From assembly GCA_934101225.1 (NCBI GenBank), contig CAKOQK010000003.1:1-64000 (forward strand): a DNA stretch of 64,000 bases, read 5' to 3'. Source of the DNA: an uncultured Bacilli bacterium. Its GTDB lineage: Bacteria > Bacillota_I > Bacilli_A > RF39 > UBA660. Shown one piece after another: positions 35,426 through 45,118 of this stretch. Each line of letters opens with the position of its first letter. The stretch's first letter is position 1. The position numbers and the translations under genes are program-made. The notes below the pieces were generated by a model, which worked only from the letters and a program-made list of their open reading frames with translations, had not been told where the DNA came from and ran no database searches.

Positions 35426-36322
35426 ATGAATTATGATACTATAAAATCTACTAGTGATGGTTTAAATCTATCTATAGCTTACAGTTTACCTAAAGGTAAA
35501 AGTAAAGGAATTATTCAGTTTTCTCACGGAATGGCTGAACATAAAGAAAGATACTATCCTTTAATGCAATATTTATCTGATAATGGTTATATATGTATAA
35601 TTCATGATCATAGAGGTCATGGAAAAAGTATAAAATCTAATAATGATTTAGGCTACTTTTATACAAAGGATATTAACTACATAATTGATGATTTATTTAA
35701 TGTAACTTGTTATGCTAAAAATAAATTTAATAATTCAAATGTATATTTATTTAGTCATAGTATGGGTACTCTTGTTGCTAGAGGTTATATTCAAAAATAT
35801 GATAATCAAATAAATAAACTTATATTATGCGGAGCACCAACTAAAAATAGTTTGAGTATTATTGGCTTATCTATTGCTTATATTTCAAGTATATTTAATT
35901 ATCATAAAAAAGATAATATTCTTGATTATTTAACATTTAATAGTTTTAATAAAAATTATGATTATAAAAATGCTTGGCTTTCTAAAAGTAAAGATAATGT
36001 TATTAATTATAATAAAGATAATTTATGTGGTTTTACATTTACAACTAATGGATTTATTAATTTATATAAATTACAAATTAATGCTTTTAAGAAAAAATTA
36101 TATAATTGTAACAACAAAGATTTAAATATATTTATGATTGCTGGAGAAAACGATCCTGTTATTGGTAATATTAATCTTTTTAATGATTTAAAAAAGTTTT
36201 TATTAAATATTGGCTATAAGAATATCGAAAGTAAATTATATAAAGATTTAAGACATGAAATTCTTAATGAAGAAAATAATAAATTAATTTATCAAGATAT
36301 ATTAAATTTCATCCAAAAATAA
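35426..36322 (+). CDS. Alpha/beta hydrolase (monoacylglycerol-lipase-like)
   Basis: A protein of about 298 residues of the serine aminopeptidase S33 / monoacylglycerol lipase group. FSHGMAEHKERYYPL is the oxyanion HG motif, IIHDHRGHGKS follows, and LFSHSMGTLVARGY carries the nucleophile elbow (here S-H-S-M-G, where G-H-S-M-G is usual). MIAGENDPVIGN contains the catalytic Asp and LYKDLRHEILNE the catalytic His. It likely hydrolyses lysolipids or acylglycerols. The start at ATG 35426 has GGTGA before it; the earlier ATG at 35390 would place the promoter-like TGG-TACAAT inside the coding region. Confidence 0.88.
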   Translation: MNYDTIKSTSDGLNLSIAYSLPKGKSKGIIQFSHGMAEHKERYYPLMQYLSDNGYICIIHDHRGHGKSIKSNNDLGYFYTKDINYIIDDLFNVTCYAKNKFNNSNVYLFSHSMGTLVARGYIQKYDNQINKLILCGAPTKNSLSIIGLSIAYISSIFNYHKKDNILDYLTFNSFNKNYDYKNAWLSKSKDNVINYNKDNLCGFTFTTNGFINLYKLQINAFKKKLYNCNNKDLNIFMIAGENDPVIGNINLFNDLKKFLLNIGYKNIESKLYKDLRHEILNEENNKLIYQDILNFIQK

Positions 36323-36353
36323 AAGAATAAAAGTAACTATATTTTATTCTTTT
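36321..36353. terminator. Bidirectional terminator after alpha/beta hydrolase
   Basis: AAAAGAATAAAA (36321-36332) pairs with TTTTATTCTTTT (36342-36353), with T-rich flanks on both strands. It overlaps the end of the broken gene on the minus strand. Confidence 0.75.
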
Positions 36354-36699
36354 TCTTATTGGCTTCAGTTTTAACATAATACCAATTATTTTCTATTTCT
36401 TTAATAAATACAATATCATAGAAATATTTGTCATTTACTATTGATTTTAGGCCATCTGATGAATAAAGTAACATACTTGATCCATCATCAATCATTAAAC
36501 TTTTATAGAACCAAAAACATACTATATATTCATCATTAATTTTATTAACTTTAATATTCTTAGTTATTGATAATTTTTTATATTTTTCATCTTATTCAAA
36601 ATATTCTCCATTAATTATATCAAGTTTATCATCGTGTTTTATATTGTTAATTAATTCTACATAATTATTATAATTATTTTTTTCTATATTTTTTATCCT
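36337..36699 (-). pseudogene. Broken orphan gene fragment with in-frame TAA
   Basis: A 121-codon minus-strand frame (stop TAG at 36337) that is open back to 36699 except for TAA at 36592-36594. The downstream part reads DEKYKKLSITKNIKVNKINDEYIVCFWFYKSLMIDDGSSMLLYSSDGLKSIV, with plausible coding character. There is no start codon with a ribosome-binding site upstream, and its 5' end runs into the 3' end of the P-type ATPase gene. It looks like a decayed remnant of a gene that I cannot identify. Confidence 0.5.
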
Positions 36700-39007
36700 C
36701 TATGAATTCTTTACATTTATTAAATAATAATAAGGTTTCTCTTGCAACAATTATTTCAAATAAAGCAAACATAGTAACCAAAATAGATGCCTTTAAAGAT
36801 ATTGATCTAATACTAAAAAATTCTGGTATCATATTTATAGTAATAATCATTCCTAATATGCATCCAATAAAGACTATCGTTCTATACTTATTTAGTGGTT
36901 TAGCACATTTATATAAAATTATAAATCCACCAGTAAAAAATAAGTAACTACACGCCGTTGTTAAATCATTAGAATTAATATCAAATATAACTGAACATTT
37001 AACCATACAAACAATTGCTAAAAAAGAAATAATTGCGGATGGCAAAGATTTTAAAAATATATTTTTCCAAAATTCATCATTTTGTTGTTTCTTTTGATTT
37101 TCTTCAAAGGTTAAGAAAAATGCTGGTATTCCAATAGTAAATGCACTGCCAAGTGATACTTGATTAGGTTCTAAAGGGTAAGCGATTGTAAAAATTATTG
37201 CATAAATTGAAAGCAACAACGAAAATATATTTTTATAAGTAAATAAAGATGCTGATCTAGTAATATTATTTATATTTTTTCTTCCCTCATAAACAATATT
37301 TCTCATATTTCCAAAATCAGAATCAAGAAGAACAACTTGAGCTGCTTCCCTTGCTGCATCAGATCCATTTCCCATAGCAATAGAACAATTAGCCTCTTTC
37401 ATAGCTAATATATCATTTACTCCATCCCCAGTCATGGCAACTTTTAATCCATTTTCTTTTATTAATTGAATTATTTCTCTTTTCTGTTCAGGACTTACTC
37501 TACCAAATATTTTATATTTATCAACTGCATTTTTTAGTTCATCTCTAGTTTTTAGTAAACTACAATCAACAAACAAATCATAATTCTTAATTCCAACTTC
37601 TTTAGCAATAGAAGAAACTGTTACAGGATTATCTCCTGAAATAACTCTTATCTCAACTTCTCTATCATTAAAGAATTTAATAATCTCCCTAGCGTTCTTT
37701 CTAATCTCATTTTTTAAACTTATAAATAATATTGGAGCACACTCATTATTTTCTTCTTTTACAAATACTATAATTCTCTCACCATTAATTGTTCTTTTAC
37801 TAATTAAATGATTGTAATCTTTATTAAGAAGAACATCCGGTGCACCTAATTTATAGGTAATATTTTCACTAATTTTAATATATGAATATTTATTTTTTGA
37901 ATTGAAATTTTCATATTCAAGCATATTTAATTTTTTACTTTTAATATTTTTTAAATATTCTCTTAAAGCATTTATGGTCGCATTATTATCATTTATTGAA
38001 TTAACATAATTAGCAAGTTCCAATATTTTTTTATCTTTTTCCTTATCTAAATAACTTATTTCATTATCATCAAAAATATCCATGACATCCATCTCATTAG
38101 TTGTAATTGTACCAGTTTTATCAATACACAAAACATCGGTTCTAGCTAAACTTTCAATGCTTTTCATATCATGAAGTAAGACTTTTTTCTTAGCAAGTCT
38201 CATAGCACTAAGTGCAAGAGCAACAGTTGTTAACAAATATAACCCTTCAGGAATCATACCTATTAATGCTGACACCATTCTAATTACACTTTCACTATAA
38301 CTAAATTTATTAACAAAATATGATTGTCCAAATAAAAGTAAACCAATTGGAAAAATAACAATTCCAGCAACTAAAACAATTCTATCAATAGCCTTAATCA
38401 TTTCCGTTTTATTTTCTTTAATCTTTTTAGATTCTTTCATTATTTTAGAAGAATATGACTCATCACCAACATTTGTTAATTTAACTATAGCGCTACCAGA
38501 TACAACAAAACTACCAGATAATAAGTTTGAATTAACTATTTTTTCTCTTTCATCTTGTTCGCCAGTTAATAAAGATTCATTAACAAAAAGTTTACCTTGA
38601 ACTAATATTCCATCTGCTGGAACTTGGTTTCCACTTGTAAGCCTTACATAATCTCCTTCAACCAATTCATCAGAATAAACCACTACTTCTTTATTATCTC
38701 TAATAACACTATACTTACATTTATCTAAAAGAGATAATTCATCTAATACTTTCTTAGATCTAATTTGCTGAAAAATACCTATTAATACATTTATTGTTAC
38801 TACAATTAAAAAGGTTAAATTTCGGTATGCTCCAGCAAAAACTACTAAAATAGCAAGTATCATAAAAATTACATTAAAATAAGTAAAAATATTCTTCTTA
38901 ATAATAGTCGATATACTTTCACTTGTCTTAAAATTTATCTTGTTAACTTTACCAAATAAAATTTTTTCTTCAACTTCTCTATTTGTTAATCCACTTACTT
39001 TTTTCAT
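36674..39007 (-). CDS. P-type cation-transporting ATPase
   Basis: A 777-residue P-type ATPase. GLTNREVEEKILFGKVN is the usual N-terminus. The actuator loop is LLTGEQ (TGE conserved, Ser replaced by Gln), the TM4 ion-site motif is PEGL, and the phosphorylation site is DKTGTITTNEMDV. The nucleotide-binding domain follows, then the hinge MTGDGVNDILAMKEANCSIAMGNGSDAAREAAQVVLL. About ten membrane segments are predicted. The organisation matches the CtpE-like subgroup implicated in Ca2+ (or other divalent cation) export. The ion cannot be fixed from sequence. It is preceded by a repeat with an extended -10 sequence (39042-39077) shared with the gene at 40038. Confidence 0.93.
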   Translation of the reverse strand: MKKVSGLTNREVEEKILFGKVNKINFKTSESISTIIKKNIFTYFNVIFMILAILVVFAGAYRNLTFLIVVTINVLIGIFQQIRSKKVLDELSLLDKCKYSVIRDNKEVVVYSDELVEGDYVRLTSGNQVPADGILVQGKLFVNESLLTGEQDEREKIVNSNLLSGSFVVSGSAIVKLTNVGDESYSSKIMKESKKIKENKTEMIKAIDRIVLVAGIVIFPIGLLLFGQSYFVNKFSYSESVIRMVSALIGMIPEGLYLLTTVALALSAMRLAKKKVLLHDMKSIESLARTDVLCIDKTGTITTNEMDVMDIFDDNEISYLDKEKDKKILELANYVNSINDNNATINALREYLKNIKSKKLNMLEYENFNSKNKYSYIKISENITYKLGAPDVLLNKDYNHLISKRTINGERIIVFVKEENNECAPILFISLKNEIRKNAREIIKFFNDREVEIRVISGDNPVTVSSIAKEVGIKNYDLFVDCSLLKTRDELKNAVDKYKIFGRVSPEQKREIIQLIKENGLKVAMTGDGVNDILAMKEANCSIAMGNGSDAAREAAQVVLLDSDFGNMRNIVYEGRKNINNITRSASLFTYKNIFSLLLSIYAIIFTIAYPLEPNQVSLGSAFTIGIPAFFLTFEENQKKQQNDEFWKNIFLKSLPSAIISFLAIVCMVKCSVIFDINSNDLTTACSYLFFTGGFIILYKCAKPLNKYRTIVFIGCILGMIITINMIPEFFSIRSISLKASILVTMFALFEIIVARETLLLFNKCKEFIEDKKYRKK

Positions 39008-39041
39008 ATATTAAACAACTCTCTTTACAATTATCAATATA

Positions 39042-39077
39042 ATTGTATCAAATTTTCATCAAAAAGTATTTATATTA
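39042..39077 (-). repeat. 36-base repeat with extended -10, copy 1
   Basis: Identical except for one base to 40774-40809. On the minus strand it contains TTGATG and TGA-TACAAT, and lies 35 bases before the P-type ATPase start. Both copies sit at the same place before minus-strand genes, so it is likely a shared promoter or regulator site. Confidence 0.6.
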
Positions 39078-39117
39078 ATCCTGAATTTTTATTTTAAAAC
39101 AAATATATTTTTACTTT

Positions 39118-39807
39118 TCATTTTTGCATTTCTTTAACTTTAGAGCCTAAATTCAGACATAAATTTTTATTGTCAATAATAATCAAATCTTCAATATTTA
39201 GATCAAAAAATTTAATCATTTTACTAAATTCTTCAACAGAAACATTTCCAAGTCTCTTTAATTGAAACATATTTATCAGGTTGTCATAATAAGGAATAAC
39301 AGATTCCTTAGAACTATTTATAGACACAGTCTTCATTAACTGCTTTAACTCATCTAACTTTTTTATTTTTTCATCAATATTTTGTTCTTTAATTGACTTT
39401 AATTCTAGAATACATGCATCAACTTCAGCTTGAAGAATATTATCATTAATGCCTCGTTTTAAGTATACATCAACTATTTTTGAATAATCATCTTTAAGCA
39501 AAGAATTAATAATATGCACCAAATATGGTGGATGCGCACGATTATATGAATATAAATGTTCATAGCCAAAATTGCCAGGATACTCACCAGCTATATAGTC
39601 ACCTGTAGGAACAGATATTACATCTCTTATTTCCCAACTCTTATCTAGATATTCTGGCAAACGTGTACCAACAAATTCTTCAGGTCGAAATATACTACAA
39701 GCACATTGCACTTTTAACTTTAATTTTTTTAATTCTTCCTCATCAAATCTGCATTCATATTTAATTATTTCTTCTTCATTTTTTAAATACCAATTAAACT
39801 TTTTCAA
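39118..39807 (-). CDS. Orphan protein
   Basis: A 229-residue protein with no domain that I recognise. The N-terminal half has Trp, Arg and Pro-rich conserved-looking stretches (CSIFRPEEFVGTRLPEYLDKSWEIRDV, then PTGDYIAGEYPGNFGYEHLYSYNRAHPPYLVHI). A long charged helical linker (ELKSIKEQNIDEKIKKLDELKQLMK) leads to a C-terminal part that may be a small helical domain. Soluble, no signal peptide. Two short inverted repeats lie upstream (39857-39875 and 39985-40003). Confidence 0.6.
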   Translation of the reverse strand: MKKFNWYLKNEEEIIKYECRFDEEELKKLKLKVQCACSIFRPEEFVGTRLPEYLDKSWEIRDVISVPTGDYIAGEYPGNFGYEHLYSYNRAHPPYLVHIINSLLKDDYSKIVDVYLKRGINDNILQAEVDACILELKSIKEQNIDEKIKKLDELKQLMKTVSINSSKESVIPYYDNLINMFQLKRLGNVSVEEFSKMIKFFDLNIEDLIIIDNKNLCLNLGSKVKEMQK

Positions 39808-39984
39808 ATTTATTATCTCCTTAAGTTTAATATTATCATAATTACTAAAGACTTATACTCTATTTTTTGTAGAGTAACAAGATTTATAAAAGAAAAATCA
39901 AAAGTACAATTTTTTATTTTACTTTTATGTTAATTTTACTATATATTTATTTTTGATTATTTTTATATTTTTTATTATTTTAAC

Positions 39985-40003
39985 TGTACACATTTAGTGT
40001 ACA
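39985..40003. repeat. Palindrome TGTACAC-N5-GTGTACA
   Basis: A perfect 7-bp inverted repeat in the 230-base gap between two minus-strand genes. It is not followed by a clean T-run, so it may be an operator or a weak terminator for the gene ending at 40038. A second hairpin ACTCTA-N7-TAGAGT is at 39857-39875. The rest of the gap is AT-rich and featureless. Confidence 0.45.
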
Positions 40004-40037
40004 TTTCAACATTTTGCTTAATTAATAATATTTATTA

Positions 40038-40739
40038 CTATAATTTATTTGCAAATTTAACATATTTTAACAAAAAAGGACACTTTTCATTTAAATCTAT
40101 TTTGGAATTCTTAACCAAATACATTATAATCTTTTTTGCACTATAAGAATTGTTTATAGAAACTATTTCCAGTTTCTCCTTTTCAATTATTTTATCAACT
40201 ATAGTGTGCATATTCCACAATTCCATTGTTATATCATTTGAATCATTGCCATAAGAATAAATATAATTAAGCTGTTTTCTTGAAAATGGTTGTTTTTTAA
40301 CTTCATCTATATCATTATAATCAAAATCTATTTTTTCTATTAAATTAAGTTTTAAAAAAACGCTATTTTCAAGTATATCATCTAGTTTTTTACAAGCATA
40401 ATTAATTTTACTATTATTTTCTATTGAATTTTTAAATATTAAATCAACTACAAATCTTGGAAATATTTTATTAGTCATATATATATAACCACATTTATAA
40501 ATAAAGTCACTTTTAGGTCTTAATACCAACCATTTAATCCATGAATCCATTAAAATTAATGTATTGTCAAATCCTTTAGTAAAAAATATTTTTTTATTAA
40601 GTTCAATATTTTTAGAATTATTACCTATTGTTGGAATTAATCCATCTTTAAAAATACTATTTAAATTATTTTTATTCGTATAATGTAAAAACACTTCATT
40701 ATAATCAAGCAAAGTAATATCTATTGATTTATAATTCAT
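40038..40739 (-). CDS. Orphan protein with ADP-ribosyltransferase-like N-terminal pattern
   Basis: A 233-residue protein. Its start (EVFLHYTNKNNLNSIFKDGLIPTIGNNSKNIELNKKIFFTKG) resembles the opening of ADP-ribosyltransferase-fold proteins, in which H-Y/I-T-x-x-x-x-L-x-S-I-x-x-x-G-L-x-P carries the NAD-binding His. Further ART motifs are not clear to me, so this is a weak fold guess. The remaining part is helical and charged with a hydrophobic end (IIMYLVKNSKIDL). It is preceded by the second copy of the 36-base repeat at 40774-40809. No partner antitoxin is obvious next to it. Confidence 0.55.
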   Translation of the reverse strand: MNYKSIDITLLDYNEVFLHYTNKNNLNSIFKDGLIPTIGNNSKNIELNKKIFFTKGFDNTLILMDSWIKWLVLRPKSDFIYKCGYIYMTNKIFPRFVVDLIFKNSIENNSKINYACKKLDDILENSVFLKLNLIEKIDFDYNDIDEVKKQPFSRKQLNYIYSYGNDSNDITMELWNMHTIVDKIIEKEKLEIVSINNSYSAKKIIMYLVKNSKIDLNEKCPFLLKYVKFANKL

Positions 40740-40773
40740 AAAACCCTTCCTATATATTTAAATTTATAAAATT

Positions 40774-40809
40774 ATTGTATCAAATTTTTATCAAAAAGTA
40801 TTTATATTA
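40774..40809 (-). repeat. 36-base repeat with extended -10, copy 2
   Basis: Second copy of the 39042-39077 element (35 of 36 bases the same), 35 bases upstream of the gene starting at 40739. Contains TTGATA and TGA-TACAAT on the minus strand. Confidence 0.6.
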
Positions 40810-40843
40810 CGTTTTAATTTAAATAATATTTTCAAATTGTTAC

Positions 40844-40871
40844 AAATAAAAATCACCTAAAAGTGATTTTT
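40844..40871 (-). terminator. Terminator of the OatA-like gene
   Basis: AAAAATCAC pairs with GTGATTTTT around a 6-base loop at 40848-40871, overlapping the stop codon, with T-rich flanks. Confidence 0.8.
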
Positions 40872-43068
40872 ATTTTAATTTTTCATTAATTAATTCATTT
40901 AATCTTTGATTACCTTTTTCAGTTAAATGAATACCATCCGCCATTAAATAATCCTTATGTTTTTGAATTTCTTGATAAAAATTAATTACATAAACATTTT
41001 TACTATTTAAACTATTTAACGGTTTAACTGTCGAAATAATATATATTTCCCTTTCTTTACACAAATCAATTAAGTCTTGATATTCTTTAATACTTATAAT
41101 TGTTGAATTATCAAATCCAAAAACTATTTTGTTAGATAAAGTTTTCTCGTCAATCGTCTTTTCTATATCTTCTTTTAAATCTTTATAACTATAATTTAGT
41201 TTAACTGTAAATCTTGCATCAGAATAATTATTTTGTAATTCATTAAAATCATAGAATAATAAATCATTTCCATAAAAAGACATTTTATTTCTTAATTCTT
41301 CTTGATGTTCTAGAATTAATGCTTGTTTCTTTTCTTTAAATTTATCTTTATATACTTCAAATATCGCATTATATATAATATTGGTATATTCTTTTCTACC
41401 AGTTGGAGGTAAATGAATTCCATCATAATAGAACCAATCATCATGTCCAAGTGATAAATCATGCCAATTAATAATATGTAAATTATCATATTTAGTAGCA
41501 AGTTCATTTAAACTATTATTTACCTTTTCATTATTTGTTGTGTTAAGCCAAAATACTACTTTATCACTTAAAATATTCATAATATTTTCTTTACAATTGT
41601 TTCCACAATCTCCATTAGTTCCCAAATGAAGTACTACTGCTTCCCCTAATTTATTACTATTTTTTAAATTTGATAATATTGAAACCCCAGTTGTTAATGC
41701 ACGAGATTCTTTAGCATCAAAATAACTATTAGGAAACATTTTAGTTATATTACTCATTGCACCAAGCATAACTGAATCACCTACAAATGTGATTGGTAAC
41801 TCTTTAACAAGTGCTTCATAATTATCCGGATTTTCTAGCTTTTCTAATTCTTTATTCCAATCATTTTCTTCTTGTTGCTGTTTTAATTCATAGTCTTTCT
41901 GTTTTTCCTGCATTTCTTTTTCATTTTCCGCAAGTTGTGTTCTTAATTCTTCCATTTCTTTTTCATATGATTTAGCACTAATATATCTAATTGCACCATA
42001 TAATGATCCAGCAACAAATAAAATTAATAACAGTTCTTTTATATTTTTATGTTTCTTTTTACTACTCAACTCAAAATGAAGTAAAAATGAAAGTAATAAA
42101 ACAATTACTATAATAATAGGAATTTTAATTACATGATTTATATTTAAATATTGAAAAGCATAAATAACAGGATATTGTACCAAATAAATTTCATATGTCA
42201 TATTAGCAACACCTCTAATCAAATGATCAAATTTGCTTTCATTGTTATATGAAACAGCATAATCTATACATCTACAACTAACTATATTTATTAATATCAT
42301 ACTAGTGCTAAAATAAATAGAAGTAGCAGGCACAAATTTAAACATAATTATAATTACTATTAAATATAAAATATAGATAATATTTTTAAGCCTTATATTT
42401 GTAACATCTAATGTAAATAAATTACCATATTCATTATGTATATATCCGAGCATCATACCTATAAATAATGAATATACTCTTGTAAACGTATTATAATAAG
42501 CATTCATTAAATTAGTTTTACTCATATTATAAAATATAATAGCTCCAATTACACTTCCAACAAATGTAATAACAATTGGTAAGTTTTTATTAAACTTTTT
42601 CCTTAATTTATTTAAAATCATAAATATAAATGGGAATAATAAATCAAATTGGATAAGAATAGCTATATACCAAAAATGCATAAAAGGTGAATCAATATGT
42701 CTCGCAAAATAATCCAAATTCGCATTTATTTGCCAAAAATTATTATATCCAAGTAATACAGATGTAGTTTCATTTTTTATATTCAACCAGTACGTATTGG
42801 GAATATTTGAAACAACAGCAATAGATATAAAAGTAACAATTAACAAAGGAATATAAATTTTTTTTATTTTTTTTAAATAATATTCTTTTAAAGAAAAATT
42901 TTCTTTATTTAAATTTGTTATAACTCCTAAATAACCACTTAAAACAAAGAAAGTACATACTGCTAGATATCCTCCACTCATATATCCTAAATGATAAAAA
43001 AGTATAGCAATTGCGCAAACTATTCTTAATATATCTAATTTTCTATAATAATTAGTTTTATTATTCAT
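40870..43068 (-). CDS. OatA-like acyltransferase with two C-terminal SGNH domains
   Basis: A 732-residue membrane enzyme. Residues about 1-350 form an acyltransferase-3 domain (LRIVCAIAILFYHLGYMSGGYLAVCTFFVLSGYLG, ten or more membrane segments). A coiled-coil linker (about 370-415) follows. A first SGNH esterase-like domain has block I FVGDSVMLGA, LHLGTNGDCG and block V YYDGIHLPPTG. A second, degenerate copy follows: block I is FYGNDLL (no Ser), while ADGIHLTEKG keeps the Asp-x-x-His. Single-SGNH OatA proteins O-acetylate peptidoglycan or other wall polymers. The extra inactive domain is unusual and may bind the acceptor. A GAGGATG site precedes the ATG. Confidence 0.88.
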   Translation of the reverse strand: MNNKTNYYRKLDILRIVCAIAILFYHLGYMSGGYLAVCTFFVLSGYLGVITNLNKENFSLKEYYLKKIKKIYIPLLIVTFISIAVVSNIPNTYWLNIKNETTSVLLGYNNFWQINANLDYFARHIDSPFMHFWYIAILIQFDLLFPFIFMILNKLRKKFNKNLPIVITFVGSVIGAIIFYNMSKTNLMNAYYNTFTRVYSLFIGMMLGYIHNEYGNLFTLDVTNIRLKNIIYILYLIVIIIMFKFVPATSIYFSTSMILINIVSCRCIDYAVSYNNESKFDHLIRGVANMTYEIYLVQYPVIYAFQYLNINHVIKIPIIIVIVLLLSFLLHFELSSKKKHKNIKELLLILFVAGSLYGAIRYISAKSYEKEMEELRTQLAENEKEMQEKQKDYELKQQQEENDWNKELEKLENPDNYEALVKELPITFVGDSVMLGAMSNITKMFPNSYFDAKESRALTTGVSILSNLKNSNKLGEAVVLHLGTNGDCGNNCKENIMNILSDKVVFWLNTTNNEKVNNSLNELATKYDNLHIINWHDLSLGHDDWFYYDGIHLPPTGRKEYTNIIYNAIFEVYKDKFKEKKQALILEHQEELRNKMSFYGNDLLFYDFNELQNNYSDARFTVKLNYSYKDLKEDIEKTIDEKTLSNKIVFGFDNSTIISIKEYQDLIDLCKEREIYIISTVKPLNSLNSKNVYVINFYQEIQKHKDYLMADGIHLTEKGNQRLNELINEKLK

Positions 43069-43228
43069 TTAACTTCATCCTCATATCTATCTCTATAACT
43101 ATTTATATTATACCTTATTTTTATTCTTTTTATCAAAAATACTAGCATAAATTTACAATTTAAAAATAAATATTGTAAACATATAAAATATGGAATAAAT
43201 ATCTCTTAATCTATTCCATATCAAATTA

Positions 43229-45064
43229 TTATTTTTCCGTAATAAAGAATCTTTCATACCATATTAAAAATGTATATATTGTATAAATTTTCTTTCCATT
43301 TCTTTCAATATTATTATAATGATTATCAAGCATTTCATTTATTTTATTTTTGTCAAAAAATTCACTTACAAAATCTTTATTAAACATTTCTTTTACTTTA
43401 CTATAATATTTTTCTTCTTGAATCCAATTACCAAAAGGAACAGGGAAACCTAATTTTCTTCTCTTAGCCCATTCTTCGGGAATAACCTTTTCGGCAACTT
43501 TTCTAAAAATATATTTAGTTTGTCCGTCATGTACCATATACTTTGTTGGTAATTTTTTAGAAATATTCCAAACTTCTTTATCTAAAAATGGTACTCTAAG
43601 TTCAACACTATTAGCCATTGACATCTTATCTGCTTTTAATAATATATCATTAGGAAGCCAAAAATTTAAATCAATATACATTTTTCTTAAAATATCATTT
43701 TCTCCTTTAGTTTCATCATGAAATGGTTTACACAAATCATATGGACTAATATCTGAAATATATTTTTTATTTAAAATCTCCGGTATTTCTTCTGGTAAAA
43801 ACATCTCTGTTTTATTATAATATCTCTTGCTTATATCTTTACCATATTTTATTAATGTATGTTTTCCTTTAAAATAAGGTAATGGTTTAATTACTTTAGC
43901 AATACCACTTCTAACAAATAATGGTAAACTTAAATATATTTTTTCTATCTTAGAATCATTATATTCATTATATCCACCAAACATTTCATCAGCACCTTCT
44001 CCTGATAAAACTACCTTAACTTGACTTCTTGCTAGTTTACTTAAGAAATATAAAGGAACAGTGCTTACATTAGCGCTTGGCTCATCACAGTGATATTGAA
44101 TAGTTGGTAATATATCAAAAAATTCATCACCAGTTATAACCTTACTATAATGTTTTACATGAAAATGTTCTGATAGACTCTTAGCATATTCTATTTCACT
44201 AAATCCTTTTCCCTCAAAACCAACTGTAAATGTTTTATTTGGTTTAGCAAGACTTACAACATATGAAGAATCTACTCCTCCACTTAAATAAGATCCTACC
44301 TCTACATCACTTATTTGATGATATTTAATTGAACTTTCTAAAGTTTCTTTAACTAATTTTTCATAATATTCATAACTATTATTTTCTTTTTCATAACTAA
44401 GTTTAAAATAACTTTTAACATCTATCTTACCATTTTTATAAATAAAGTAATGACCTGGTTTTAATTTATTAGTATATTTAAAAAATGTTTCCTCTAAATG
44501 ATTAGTTCCATATGATAAATATAATCCTAAAACTTTATTATTTAATTCTTTTTTAAAATCAGGATGTGACAAAAATGATTTAATTTCACTACCCACCATA
44601 AATAATCCATTATGATTATAATAATAAACAGGTTTAATCCCAAAATAATCTCTAGCTCCAACTAATGTCTTATTCTTCTTATCATAAATAATTATTCCAA
44701 ACATTCCTCTTAATTTATTGAAAACATTAGTTCCATATTCTTCATATCCATGAACGATTACTTCGGTATCACTATTTGTTGCAAATTTATGGTTAAGTTT
44801 TTCTAATTCTTCCCTTAATTCCTTAAAATTATATATTTCTCCATTAAACATAACAACAATGTTTTTATTTTCATTATAAAGCGGCTGATTTCCACCTTTT
44901 AAGTCGATTATTGATAATCTTCTAAAACCCATAGCAATATTTTCATCAACATAATAACCATCACTATCTGGGCCTCTATGTTTAATTCTATCAGCCATAT
45001 CTTTAATTATTTTCTTTTTATTATTTATTTTTGTTTTATCATAAAATGCACAAAAGCCACACAT
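43229..45064 (-). CDS. asnB: Asparagine synthase (glutamine-hydrolysing)
   Basis: A 611-residue AsnB-type enzyme. The N-terminal glutamine amidotransferase domain starts with the nucleophile Cys2 (MCGFCAFYD) and contains RLSIIDLKGGNQP and MFNGEIYNFKELREEL. The synthetase domain has the PP-loop SYLSGGVDSSYVVSLA and LSGEGADEMFGGYNEY, with RVPFLDKEV near the end. It makes asparagine from aspartate with ATP and glutamine in the cytoplasm. It supplies Asn for the AsnRS encoded at 6184-7548. It appears to be monocistronic. Confidence 0.95.
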   Translation of the reverse strand: MCGFCAFYDKTKINNKKKIIKDMADRIKHRGPDSDGYYVDENIAMGFRRLSIIDLKGGNQPLYNENKNIVVMFNGEIYNFKELREELEKLNHKFATNSDTEVIVHGYEEYGTNVFNKLRGMFGIIIYDKKNKTLVGARDYFGIKPVYYYNHNGLFMVGSEIKSFLSHPDFKKELNNKVLGLYLSYGTNHLEETFFKYTNKLKPGHYFIYKNGKIDVKSYFKLSYEKENNSYEYYEKLVKETLESSIKYHQISDVEVGSYLSGGVDSSYVVSLAKPNKTFTVGFEGKGFSEIEYAKSLSEHFHVKHYSKVITGDEFFDILPTIQYHCDEPSANVSTVPLYFLSKLARSQVKVVLSGEGADEMFGGYNEYNDSKIEKIYLSLPLFVRSGIAKVIKPLPYFKGKHTLIKYGKDISKRYYNKTEMFLPEEIPEILNKKYISDISPYDLCKPFHDETKGENDILRKMYIDLNFWLPNDILLKADKMSMANSVELRVPFLDKEVWNISKKLPTKYMVHDGQTKYIFRKVAEKVIPEEWAKRRKLGFPVPFGNWIQEEKYYSKVKEMFNKDFVSEFFDKNKINEMLDNHYNNIERNGKKIYTIYTFLIWYERFFITEK

Positions 45065-45118
45065 TTAAATCAACTCTTTCTTTAAAAATTATACAAAATT
45101 ATTAATTCTTTCATCAAG

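Noticed and set aside
39985..40003. Rho-independent terminator
   Set aside because: The hairpin is good but lacks an adjacent T-run on either strand, so it is listed only as a palindrome.
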